From NCBI GenBank assembly GCA_921293015.1, contig OV121088.1, forward strand, positions 4,978,382-5,042,381: a DNA stretch of 64,000 bases. Reading direction: 5' to 3'. Shown here one piece after another: positions 37,201 to 48,800 of this stretch. Source of the stretch: Phorcus lineatus (Eukaryota > Mollusca > Gastropoda > Trochida > Trochidae). The notes beneath the pieces are model-generated. The model made no database searches. It worked only from the letters and a program-made list of their open reading frames with translations, and was not told where the DNA came from. Both the position numbers and the translations under genes were made by a program. Every line of letters begins with the position of its first letter. The first letter of the stretch is position 1.

Positions 37201-40122
37201 GTTAATTTTAAAAAGCATTTCCTTATATACGGCTGTTAATTGGATGGGATTTCTAATTCAATTTGTCTTTAAGAAATTAAAATATTGTGTAATACTGTTT
37301 TATTATCTTTTTACAGTAGCTCAAAGATTTGGGAAATCACTTATAAGTTTATTCGGAAATTGTTTCTATTTTTTTATATATATTGTTCATCTTTAATCGT
37401 AGTCTTTTTCCCTCTCATACCAAAACAGTGAAACAATTCCAGAGACGAATTCCCTTATGCAAACATAAGTTCATATTAGATTTCCAATAAACATATTTCA
37501 ACATTTTAAGCATCAACTAAAATCTTGATAGCTTTGTCTAAAATAATTAATTTCAGGGCTGAAAAAATGTCATTTTATGACTTTGCAATTCCCATATCAG
37601 TTCCTTAAGATTATTGTGAAGATCTTAATGACAGTGTAAACAAGGTGTACTGTATAAGCATGATGAAACTTAAATTTCCTAAGATAAATTCTAAAAATGC
37701 TTCAGTCACAATTCATCAGACTAATGTTTCTACTACCTGTCCCATTGTTGTGTTTTTGCAAATATATGAATTACGAAAATCATTTTACGTCATCGGCTTC
37801 AGTGCGTTTACATCCTGGTACATCAGCGTACTGTTTTCGTATTAATCAAGCAGTTCTTTGATCTCATTAGTTTATGAGATGTTTCATCAAGGTATCAAGG
37901 TATCAAGGTATCAACCTTAAAAAATTCGGGGAACTTCTTGGTCAAAGATAACAATATGTCTTCATCGAAGGTTATAAATGCAATGTGCATTTTCTGAAAT
38001 GCCAAATCAAGCAGCAAACAAGATACTGTATGCTTATGAACTTCTGGATTATGATGTCCTCATGATTGATGTTTGGTTTTTGTTGTCAAGTTGCTAAGCA
38101 ATAAAATAAATATCTAATGTCATGTTGTGAGGTTGTGTTTTTTTCTTGCATGTGTCAAGTGAATGTGAAATAGAAATGTCTGTGTTTACAGATAACGGTA
38201 AAAGCTCAAGCAATCTATAAACGATTACTTTGACAAAAGCTTTACGAAGATTATATATGGGTAATATATAAATATAATTAAAAGATATACTTTCAGTATT
38301 CTCTGTCTGTTCTTAACAACAGCATCAGTCAGGATATCCTCTTTGTAATGTTAAAGGGTTTTTCATTCTTCAATTTCCTTTTTGAGAAGGGTTATCCACA
38401 TCAGTAATCTTGATCCTGTTTTCTATTGCAAGGATTGCTTATCTCTAAAATAAAATTAATTAACCTTTCAAAAGTTCAACTCAATATGAAAATAAAGCAT
38501 AACCTGTACCATTTGCATAAACAAACTTTTGGAATTTTGCCTGACTCATTGACTTATTTAGTTACTTTACTTTCATGCTTAACAAGAAAACGAGTGGTTT
38601 GAACGTTGTCTTTTGTAGATAAAATCATTTGAAGTCGTAAAACAATCAAATGAAAACAAGTGACAATAATCGTGACATAACCTAATTAAAAAAACTAAAA
38701 CAAATTCCTGTCGTAAGACAAACTTGTAACAAATGAGTATATACTAAACATTCTTGTAATTTGTAACGAAAAAAATCTATATGAAAGTTCTGATATACCA
38801 ATTTACTACTAACTTGAGCTAAAAAAAACCATAAGGAACCAAACTAAATGAATAGGCTGGTATCACTCATGAAACATATTTTCTTCTACATTGAAGGAAG
38901 TAAGTGAAATTGATCGTCTTAGATGTTTTCACCGGAACAGTATCCTGAAAATTATTTCTTAAAAAGATGGGCAAAAGATAAGCTCTTCTGATATATATTT
39001 CAAGCGAGTTAGAAGCCTAAACAGTAGATTGTAAAAAATCAAAGCCTCTGTATGAAATTGGACAAGAGTCTTGCTTACATCGTGGATTATAAGAATATGA
39101 TACCTGCCAGTAGGCCTGTAAACACGTCACCCATGCATGTAGTCAGGAGAATACTTACAAAAAAGGTTAGTTAGAAAACCAATTTGTTGGAAGTACTGTA
39201 AGTCAGAAAATATTTGTTGGTATTTATGATTTTTGATCTATATATTTTGATATAGATTTAGGACACTGAAGGAAAATAGATCACCGAAAAATATATCAAA
39301 CTTTATAAATGATTAATCTAAAACACCACAAATATTTTATAATTAACGGTCCTTTAGAAAAATATTTTATAATTAACGGTCCTTTAGAAAAATAGGAATC
39401 TTTCTAATGGACCATCTAACAAATGGGAAGTTCACGGTTCTTCTACCGACCAACAACAGGATACACCCTCTTCTTTGTATATAAATAGTAAGGCATTGTA
39501 CTATCTAATGTATACATATTTTCCCTTTAAATTTCCTATTGATTCCCATATTTCTAGTTCACAAAACGAATATTTATCAACATACGCGCTTTCTTCAAAC
39601 CGATAACTTGTAAAATCATGTCAATAACTTCCAAAGTGAACACCATTTTCAGTTAAACAACGAACGGAACTACTTTTTAAAAATGTGTTGCAGATAAAAA
39701 AAACCCCAATCAATTTCGACTGCTGTGACAACATAACACACATGTTCATTTTATTACATAAGGGTTGTTTGTAAACATTGATCAATCTTCCGGGTCACTA
39801 GTCAGTATAGCATATACATCATTGTCAAAAGATAACCTTTTGATGCTTTTCTATGGATCTTCTCGATATTAAGCCACAACATAGTTGACTGGCGTTGGTA
39901 CCAATACCTTTAAACGAAAATAAAGACTTTTTAAAATGCATACTGTAGTATGCTGTCTGTGATTCAGTTTTCGAATGACACTTTTTCAGTTGCAGCTTTT
40001 TAAAAAAATATTTAAAGGAACTTTTGAATTGCGATAAGATTGAAGTGGAAGTGAAAGCAGAAAGAGGTAGAATGCGTTGAGTTAATTACACATGTTAGGA
40101 ACAAGAAGTTTTTAAAAGCTAA
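31281..40122. other. intergenic DNA of duplicated unit 1, no gene recognised
   Basis: About 31.3-35.9 kb aligns with 45.8-48.8 kb and about 38.1-39.5 kb with 49.0-50.0 kb, yet no reading frame is preserved between the copies. This argues against a missed conserved gene. The segment 35.9-38.1 kb is largely specific to copy 1. Confidence 0.5.
39331..39390. repeat. exact 30-bp tandem duplication
   Basis: Two identical 30-bp units (39331-39360 and 39361-39390) beginning AATATTTTATAATTAACGG. It is a simple recent slippage or duplication event. Confidence 0.9.
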
Positions 40123-41479
40123 TATAGTTTGCTGTTTTTGTCTGAGCCCTGAACCAGATGTTAAAAATTTTCTGTTAAATAAGTATTACTATAACAAGAA
40201 AACCTATTTCTCTACAGCATCACTGGCAATGGTAACAGATGCATATGGAAATGATATATATCTCATTATATGTATGAAAATTTACTATATGTATGAAAAT
40301 GTAATACTCCTTTTCGAATCCTCATATGCATGCACAAGGCACTACTATACGGAAATGCCAAATAGATTACACATATCAGAAAGGATCGTATATCACTCAT
40401 GAAAACTAAGAGCTGTAAGGAGATATATACAATGTAAATTAAACTGATGAATAATAGTATTAGAAGGATCTAATATTATGAGCAGAAAATACCTATATCT
40501 ATCTTTCTATATTTCAAGCAATAAGTCCCTCTGACCAAGCAACGACTGTTATCTATTTTTTTATCACACTTTTATCATTTGTAATTAAGAAGACAGTTGA
40601 AACTATACTGTTTAAGTCAATAAGCGATATTTGTTTAATATTTTCCAACTGCATATATATTTGATAGAAAAATGTTATTGGAAATATGAAAATTGAGTTC
40701 AAGAACAGCAAAGTTTGATTATAAAAAATATATAAGCTATTCCATCTTTCTTCCAAAACAATTCATCAACTACATTAACCAAAACTGTCTAATTCCATTG
40801 AACATGGATGTTGATGAAAGAAACGAGAATCAAAAACACTCCCCGAAATCAGTTATAGATGAAACAATCGATTGTAACCTGGCATATAGAATAATGCTAC
40901 CAATTTGTCAGCAAGTCGAGTCAATGTGAGCGCACACTACGGCTGAATACTACACCAAATAAAGTATCAATAGTAACTTATGAGAAACAGACTTCTTGAC
41001 CGTATTTAACGTGATTAACCAGATACTCGCACCTTTTATAGTACATAATGTGAGCAACACTTATGCTGCTATTGCAAGAGAATAGGAAAGGTATTTGTCA
41101 TAACATATGACACTTCTAAATTCAAGGTAAATGCTATGGGTGACATGTTGTATCAACCTCTGCATATGACAAATATTGTCAATATGTTTTAAGAAATTAA
41201 CACTTTTAAATAACATCTAAATCAATCTCTTAAATTCATGTGACAGTGATTTGATCGCTGTCGAATTTCTAGGTGTTAAATGTTGAAAGTGTATGCAATA
41301 TTTCGCAAATATTATCCTAGAAGCTCCTGAGTTTTACATAGTGACTTCATGTAAAGTCTACACGAGGAAATAATTCATAGACTGAGATCACAATACCTTC
41401 TGGTCCACCTCAATGGTAGTAACATGGTCATTTATGTGCACCATTTGTCTTAGACAATTGCTTCTGAATATTTATTTCT

Positions 41480-41755
41480 TTTTATCTTCCAAAACTGTGT
41501 TCCACAGGAGATATCGCTTGTGGAAGATCAAGCAATATCTCCTAGGAGATATCGTTTTGACAGTAGATTTTGAACAATGCCCTATTACAGTCAAGTTCAT
41601 GACATCACAATTGTTTTACATCATCAAGTAATGACATCAGAATGCTATGACGTCATAAGCATGATGACATCACAATGCTATGACATCACTCCACTGAGTG
41701 ACTGAGAGGCAAGTCTCGGATATTTGTAACTTTTATCAACTTGTGTTACCATTGA
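41480..41755. mobile_element. second foldback-family copy, 1.3 kb upstream of lectin paralogue 2
   Basis: The reverse complement of about 28180-28395 aligns through ACTGTGTTCCACAGGAGATA, the run of CATCA/TGACGTCAT words, and on into a GGCAAG...GGATATTTGTAA...TTTTATCAAC half-hairpin. One arm of the hairpin is mostly missing. Confidence 0.65.
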
Positions 41756-43020
41756 CTCTGAGATGAGAAGGACACAACACCAAAGCGCTTAAGATTTTCA
41801 AGTTTAGAAATACTTGATAAAATGAGTCTTACACTTTGATATAAAATTTACTTACAGTGTTAAATCGCCTTGGGTCTGAAGATCAGAGTCCACTTTTTTA
41901 ATCCATTCTACTAATAGATTTTACTCAGGAACTTTTTTTTAAACGATAGGAGAGTGAAATATATATTAGATAATAATTATATGAACTATTTGGTCAAACA
42001 TCTACGAATATAAACTTTGCACTTGCTTGTCCTATTTACAACTAAGTAGTCGCCTGAAGTGGAATTTATCGAAGTAAGACCTCCAATTTCAAATACGGGT
42101 ACTGAAAACCATTGACCGAAATGTGATCGATGAAGATCCCGAAGTAATTGATTTACTTTCTTCCCAAGAAGGAAGTATCTGGAAATATTGAGAAAAAGCA
42201 CTAATTATTTTTAGTGTGAAATATCTTATCTAATTTTGAGCCATTTTGTTAAACTTCAGTATCAAATGTGAAACGATATTACGACTTCAGTTCATGTATG
42301 ATATATTTTGTCTTTTCATTTGATAAATTACTCTTGAAACCTTTTCCTGTCATATTTGTTAATCAAAACATTTTTTTTCCTTGAACAGAGTTAGGAACTC
42401 CCAATACGGATCTCAGGACTGTCTGACATTTTGTCTTATCAGCACTTTTTCTTTGAAATATTTTTTCGCCAATAAACATTAGTTTAAGAAATAGGTATTA
42501 TCATTAGAGGGTCAAAACATTCCATTATTCGACCCATTCATTCCTAATGGTAAACGACTATAGTCGTATAGGTGTTAAGTTATCATAATTAAGGATTAAT
42601 TTTTTAACAAACAAGCACGTGGTTTTTGTTCCCAATGTATAGCAAAAAATATAATATTTAGACACAAAATATAATTTTCAAAATAACTTGAAAAATATCA
42701 AGGAAGCGTTTATTAATTTATTCTCTTTTAAGAACAAAACATTCATTATAAACGTTTGAAATATAAGAATTATTTTATTATTTCATGTTCAATAATGTGT
42801 ATATTATTAATTCATTATTGATAAGTAATCTATTGCTGATGTACACCCATGTGATGGCATGACAACGATAATGATAAGTTGTTATTGGCTAGCGTCTTCT
42901 AAAGAAGTATGTCAGACATTACATTTCTCATCATCTAACGTTGACGTGGTTGATATCAAGTACAGGCGAGATTGATTCTATAGAAATGAGAGTTTAATCT
43001 TTAATCAAACATGCATGTGT

Positions 43021-43030
43021 ATATATAAAA
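43021..43030 (+). promoter_or_regulatory. candidate TATA box of lectin paralogue 2
   Basis: ATATATAAAA begins 50 bp before the ATG, placing a start site a few bases to about 20 bp upstream of translation if it is used at the normal distance. The corresponding position in paralogue 1 reads ATATGTATATGAG, a much weaker match. Confidence 0.4.
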
Positions 43031-43070
43031 TACATCTTACTTACCAGATCGTATCAAGTCTAAGGCAAAC

Positions 43071-43368
43071 ATGAAAGGGTGTTACACTTATGTGATCGTG
43101 TTTTTTTGTTTCCCTTTCAATATCTCAGGATGTTCACATTTTGAAAAGGACATGACTTTAGATGATATTGGTGTGCTTCATTCTGAGGCAATAGAAAAGG
43201 GATATACCACTCTGGCCAAATGTTCCCGTTTCTGTCATGACGATGGTCTCTGTACAACATTCACATTTCAGCAGACAACTGGACACTGTCGACTGTTCCC
43301 GAAGACCTTCCTGGAACCTGAGCGAAGAACAGAAGAACGTCACAGCAGCACTTTTAGGAAAATAGATG
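43071..43368 (+). CDS. lectin paralogue 2, exon 1: signal peptide and PAN domain
   Basis: Donor G|GTAAATG as in paralogue 1. The leader VIVFFCFPF contains a proline absent from paralogue 1. PAN cysteines 21, 51, 55, 61 and 73 are retained. Confidence 0.88.
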
Positions 43369-45712
43369 GTAAATGTAAAGCTTGATCACACGGGCCACAG
43401 ACATTATATAAACCCTCAATATAGATACATGTATACATATCCATCTATACAAGATATAGAGAAGAAGAGACGTGATCATTTCAGCTCTAAATAACTGGGT
43501 CTAATCTTTGAATTTATTTAAACCATATTAAAACAAGGAACCAGTTTAATCAGAGTTCAGTGTCCACCGTCTCATTTTATCAACATCATATGAACCTTTT
43601 TTCTTTTTCTGGTCTGGCATCACTGCATGAATGTTGCTGTATGTTTTCAACCTTTTTTATGTAAAATTCTTTTAGAGGTATTTTGATACTTTGTTTTCTT
43701 TGTTTGATTATTTTACAGTGTCAGTTCGGCAATGTTTCTGTATGCACGCTGTTATGTTTTCGTTTTGTGAATATATTCAAACATAAGTGTGTAAGGTATA
43801 AGTTTTACATTAAGGGTACAAAGCAAACATGTTTCCATGAGCGGAATCAGCTTAAAATGATTTTTGAAAAGGTAAGTGACTCTCAAACTAAACAATACAA
43901 AGTTTTCATCACTGGCCCACATCTTGGTGCCATGAACATCTGATTTAAACCTGAATCGAGGTTTTTTTAACTCGGAAATACAGAAAATATTCCATATGCC
44001 ATTGTCGCTGTGTAATTCATTTGAATCAGATGATGCTGTGTGTGAGATGCCATCGTCTATAGACAAGGGGAGACTACTCGCGATTGATGGGCAACGGGAA
44101 AGTTCCAGAGCCTTCTTTAACTGTGATGAGTATCATTTTCCTGATGTGGCATACGGCGAATGTAGTGGAGGGTCATGGGTTGGCCTTGAAAATCCTTGTG
44201 TTTTTAAGGTTAGTCAGTTCTTTACTCATATACAAGTACAGCAGAAAGATATTCGTGAATCTTTTGATATTTTCATTATGAAAAGGTAATTCGAACATCA
44301 AGAGCATTTTTATATTTACATAATATTTATTTTCTATGAAAACCTCTTAGTCAAGTTAAAATAGTTTACAATGACGAACTGAACTAGAGTGGGCGAAACA
44401 CAATGTCACAAAACAATCCTTTTTGTAATATTCATTTTTAATCAAAGACATGAATTCCTTTGCACGTTTTTTATAGGCAGAGCCACGTTACCTTATACCT
44501 GTGGAGGGTCGCATCCATCCTGGAGTTTGTGTTGTCATGATACTTCATCCGCCATCTTGGAGTAACAAGTATAACTATATTTATTTTCTTACACTCTGTT
44601 TTTTATTAGATACATGGAATCATACATCTATTTTGCCTTATCACACATGATACATGCTGTCTTTTTACTGTCAACGTCTTAAGCTTATCATTTCGTATAA
44701 AATTTCTCATTCATTCAAAATGTGCTTTAAATGGACCAGGGCATTTCAAGTGAGTTAAAGTTCCATGAGCGCGTGCAAGAGTCATGTAACTCTCATCTCA
44801 TCCAAAATATTATGTAGCAATATTAATGATAATAATGAGAAAATCATTAGATGTAAGACATGTACATCTTTAGAGAAAATATAATGTCTTTGATTTTTAG
44901 ATACGACCAAAAGTATGTTATTAACTACATTATCAATCACTACAAATATGACCAAAAGTATGTTATTTACTAAATTATCAATCACTACAAATATGACCAT
45001 AAGTATGTTATTTACTAAATTATCGATCACTACAAAAATGACCAAAAGTATGTTATTCACTACAGTGTCAATCATTTTAAGCCCTGCCCTGAGGTTGCAG
45101 AATGAAAATGACGTGGCGTTTTCGTTGAGTTTCCGATTTAGCACTGAGAGTGTGATCCGCAACTCCGAAGTTGGAGGCATCTGGGGACATGAAGAAAGGG
45201 ATGTCCCCTTCTGGCCGCTGGTTTTGGATCAAGTCTTCCACCTTACACTGTGCATTGAAGAGGACCTTTTGAGGGTAAGTACAAATAAAACTGAAATGTT
45301 TCTACAAGTTAAGGACACAGTTGAAATTATGTAATGATTAGGTTGTGAAGAAAGTTTGACAAAATGTAGAGCTATAGTTTTTAAGTTAATATCAAAGAAA
45401 ATGCTCTTTTAAATGTCTTTTTTTAAAACATTATCACTATGATGTTTTGATGAATATCACCAAGGAAAAGATATTTTGTTCTATTTGTGTCTGTTTATGT
45501 ATCTAAATCAACATGAAGCAAGTCGACGTCTTTACAGGAACCACACAATTGTATCTAACTGCACTTTTTTTTATTTTTTTTTTATTTTATTACAGTGCTA
45601 TGTTGACACAGTGGAGATGTTCACCTTCAACCATCGCCTCCCGATCTCTGAGATCAATCAGCTGGAGATACGAGAAGAGTTCTATGCTCGTCGTGTAACT
45701 TTAACAGAGTAA
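43071..45712 (+). CDS. secreted PAN-sushi-galectin lectin, paralogue 2 (five exons, 292 aa)
   Basis: CDS = 43071-43368, 44030-44208, 44477-44568, 45082-45274, 45596-45712: the same five exon lengths and phases as paralogue 1. Signal peptide 1-20, PAN 21-98, sushi-like module 104-156, galectin 160-292. All PAN and sushi cysteines are conserved. The galectin core keeps Arg208, Asn217, Trp224, Glu227 and Arg229, with Ser204 and Ser206 replacing His and Asn. Differences from paralogue 1: 50 of 292 residues by hand count, 21 of them in the signal/PAN exon. It lacks the Asn50 and Asn243 sequons, has an added Cys255 and has Glu at 281 where galectins usually have Gly. AATAAA lies 86 nt past the stop. 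No stops or frameshifts, so both copies look functional. The ligand is unknown. Confidence 0.88.
44030..44208 (+). CDS. lectin paralogue 2, exon 2: sushi-like module
   Basis: Acceptor AATCAG, donor AAG|GTTAGT. The GECSGGSWVGLENPC block is unchanged from paralogue 1. Substitutions lie mainly between the first and third cysteines. Confidence 0.88.
44477..44568 (+). CDS. lectin paralogue 2, exon 3: start of galectin domain
   Basis: Acceptor TTATAG, donor AA|GTATAA. It encodes residues 160-189 plus two bases; IPVEGRI and PGVCVVMILHPPSWS match paralogue 1. Confidence 0.82.
44906..45081 (+). repeat. 45-bp tandem repeat abutting exon 4 of lectin paralogue 2
   Basis: Units start at 44906, 44951, 44996 and 45041, the last cut to 41 bp by the acceptor: the same count, period and end point as in paralogue 1. 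The units resemble one another more than they resemble those of paralogue 1, apart from the last unit. Confidence 0.9.
45082..45274 (+). CDS. lectin paralogue 2, exon 4: galectin core
   Basis: Acceptor TTTTAAG after its own 45-bp repeat array, donor AGG|GTAAGT. FSLSFRF, IRNS and WGHEER are visible. Only 8 substitutions from paralogue 1 in 64 residues, so this is among the best conserved exons. Confidence 0.9.
45596..45712 (+). CDS. lectin paralogue 2, exon 5: end of galectin domain
   Basis: A strong T-rich tract and TTACAG acceptor, stop TAA at 45710-45712. It begins Cys-Tyr where paralogue 1 has Ala-Phe and contains IREEF in place of IRGEF. Confidence 0.9.
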   Translation, partial: CYVDTVEMFTFNHRLPISEINQLEIREEFYARRVTLTE

Positions 45713-45797
45713 CTTTATCAGTTAAATTGGTGTGCAACCAATTGCATCTGGCCGTTAACCCTGTAAATGAAGAAAAGTTAAGTCAAAGCTTGAAGTC

Positions 45798-45803
45798 AAT
45801 AAA
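45798..45803 (+). terminator. candidate polyadenylation signal of lectin paralogue 2
   Basis: AATAAA lies 86 nt downstream of the stop codon. The aligned position in paralogue 1 reads GATAAG, so that gene must use another signal. Confidence 0.45.
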
Positions 45804-48800
45804 GTTCAGGATTTTGATGAAAATATGAAGTGTTGAACACATTTTAGTACAATCATGTTTGTTTGTTTAGATTAATACATGTTGCCAAACAGCACAAAAC
45901 ACACGGATAATATAATGTGTAACTGTAAATTCTTATAAGAATAATCAATACGATGCGAGGAATTACGGTTTATTTGTCCTGAGACGATCATGGTGATAAA
46001 TTCCGAGCTTTAGCGACAGACAAACCGTAATTACGAAATTCGAGTTGGTTAATTGTTTTCGTACCCAAGTCATATATAAGAATATTTACTTTTGGAAAAT
46101 ACTTTCGTGAAGGCAATGTGCAAGTTACCTCAGTCACTGTATCAATGCTTGAAGATCAACAATTATAACACGCCTTTCGATCGCGCAGTCAAATGTAGTG
46201 TCAGCAATTCCTAACGTGTCTATGGATAATATATTAAGTAAAACAGTCTTATATGAACGAAAGAGTAAAGCCAACCACATATATGAACAGACAACCTTTG
46301 CAAAAGGGCAATACCATCTTGATGTAGAATTGTTATCTTTTCATGGATTATCTTCCCCTGCATATTCTGTGATATGAACTTGGAACAGTTTTCAAAAACG
46401 GCTATGACATATGATATGCAGTCAAACACGAGTATGACAAGTGGCCTTTATACAAGTGGCCTGAGAGGTCCTAGTGTTATATCATACTAAAAAAAACAAC
46501 TAAAATAGATTGTTATGAAATAATTTAATGTAAAAAATAAAAGTGCATTTTATGTTTATGTTTTTACAAAAACTCTACCTTCCTTTTTCAAAATGTTGTT
46601 AATCTATGTTCTATTCATGCTATATAACCTTTTGCAATCTTACGTGTACTATTTGATTTCTCAATTACATCGACTCTTTGCACATGAGTTAATGTATAAT
46701 GATGATAAGGAGGCGTGTGTAACGATGAAATATTTCGTACCTGTCTTTACTTTTACAGAAACGATCTATAATACCACGCTCTACTTACACACAAGAATGC
46801 TCAGAATGCAATCCAAGTGAAAAAAGCTTATAGTATAAGTATAGTCACACTACCGTAATATTGAGTACAGTTTGATTACAGTTCACCTAATTACTTTGAT
46901 AATCATGACTGCCTGATAGTTAACGGACACTGAAAACAGTCAAATGGCTGTGTGATGAAGCGTACTTTTGGATCATGTAATTTTGCAAATTGCAGAGATG
47001 TTTTAAACCAGTTTTGGTGAGAACACAGAATTCTGTGAGGAGTAGAATAGAGCAAGTATGTATGCGGTGCAATGTAAACAACTCTACAACTCAGTTTCAG
47101 TGAGCGTGTTACCTCAAAATATGTCTATTTGAAAACAGCGTCTGCCAGTTACTTGCAACTAGAGAAACTAATTGTGATACACCAAGAACAGAATTGTAAC
47201 ATGTTACTATTTACTGGAAGTAGTTTGATGTCATAGATAAGGTGACGGAAAGAGGTGATTGTCTACTGAACAGATTCAGTACTTGTGTTATTACGGCACT
47301 AATTGTACCTGTCTGGTCACAATTGTTAATGGTTGTTTGAAACATTTTCTCTTTTCATTATAGCCTTCTAAATATTTTCTGTCGAGTTTCCATATCAGAC
47401 ATTCAATCAAAAGTTGGGAATTGGGATTATTGAATTTTATGAAATCTTTTGTCGTTATGAACTATTGCAACATTTAGATGAAGCTATTCTTTACCATATG
47501 ATACAGGGTGTTACCAGAGCAATAAGCTACCGTATTAACTTGGTATCCAAATCTGACAAACATAAAGATGAACTATTTTCGCAAAACTCCATATATTTTA
47601 TGCATATTTATCATTGATAATGTCTACGCGAGTTTACAAGGTGTTTTCTGTTTGAGTGCATATTCGAAAACATAGTTTGGTTATTAAAACGTTGTTACAA
47701 CTTGCTAAACAATCATTAGTTTTCTTAATACCAAGCAACATTCAGCAAATATCGTAAAACTAATGTGAACTTACGTTTTTGTGCATAAAATCGCTTGTAG
47801 AGTTTGTGACCTACCGATCTGTTAAAACATTATTTACATCGTACATCATTTTGAAAAAGTTTTTTAATGGAAGAATTTTTCCTGGCAATGTGACCGTCAC
47901 TTTGGTGTTTTGGAAATGAAAACACTCTGCAAAATCTAGGTCACTGCTCATAATAAGAAGCAATCGGTTATTCGTTTCAAATCATATGTTAAAAAATGAC
48001 ATTAAACGATAAAGATATTGTTAACTTTGTGTGTTTCCGTAGCATTTATATCATATATGAGGGATTATAATATATATGTATGTAAAGCTCGACTAATACG
48101 AATTGTCTTCCTTATATGTGATATAAATAATACGGAAACACACATTGTTAATATTCCCTATTTATGTAACACATATAGTCTCAATACTAATCTCAGGGGG
48201 CGAGGGAAAAAAACCTTGGGATTCACCTAGTGTGATCTATTTCTGCAGTGAGTTTATATCAAGAAAAATGTTGTTCAGGTAACCTGAACTTTTAAAAATG
48301 ACAATTTATATTAACACTATTCAGAAAAAAAACTAAAAAAGTCATATAGGTAATTTGATAATGTATGTCCGTCGGTACTAAGTAACAAGCGTTCAAAACG
48401 GAGTTAATAAGTTACAATGTATATGTGAGTCTAATGAATTCGATCTTTTACTTAATTAGCCTCTGTTTTATCTTAGATTTTTCTCTCCCAACTTTTATTA
48501 AAATGCAAATAAATTAAGTAACTATCTTAATTTAAACATATGGAGTCGTCCAGAGGTACACGCCAAATGAATTTAGTGATTTACATAACAGTGAAATGAA
48601 TGAATATAGGCGTTACTGGTATATAACCAGAGGACCATTATTCAGATCCTAGGATAGTGTTTGAAACATCGTTTATAACTTTCAATTATCCGACAATCTG
48701 GAGATGAAAGCAGTATGCATGGATGACGACGATGATAAGCAGCATGGCATTTACTGGTAGATATATATCAGAAGATTTCGGTTTAGCATCTCAAAGATCT

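Larger units (their letters stand above)
23485..39510 (+). repeat. large duplicated unit, copy 1 (about 16 kb)
   Basis: Homologous segments run in the same order as in copy 2 (about 40123-50005): the left edge TTTGCTGT...TTTGTCTGAGCCCT, the whole lectin gene, flanks around 31.3-35.9 kb, and the right part around 38.1-39.5 kb. Copy 1 is longer because it carries retroposon insertions, a foldback element and a nested rearranged duplication. Edges are estimated by eye and may be off by a few hundred bases. Confidence 0.7.
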
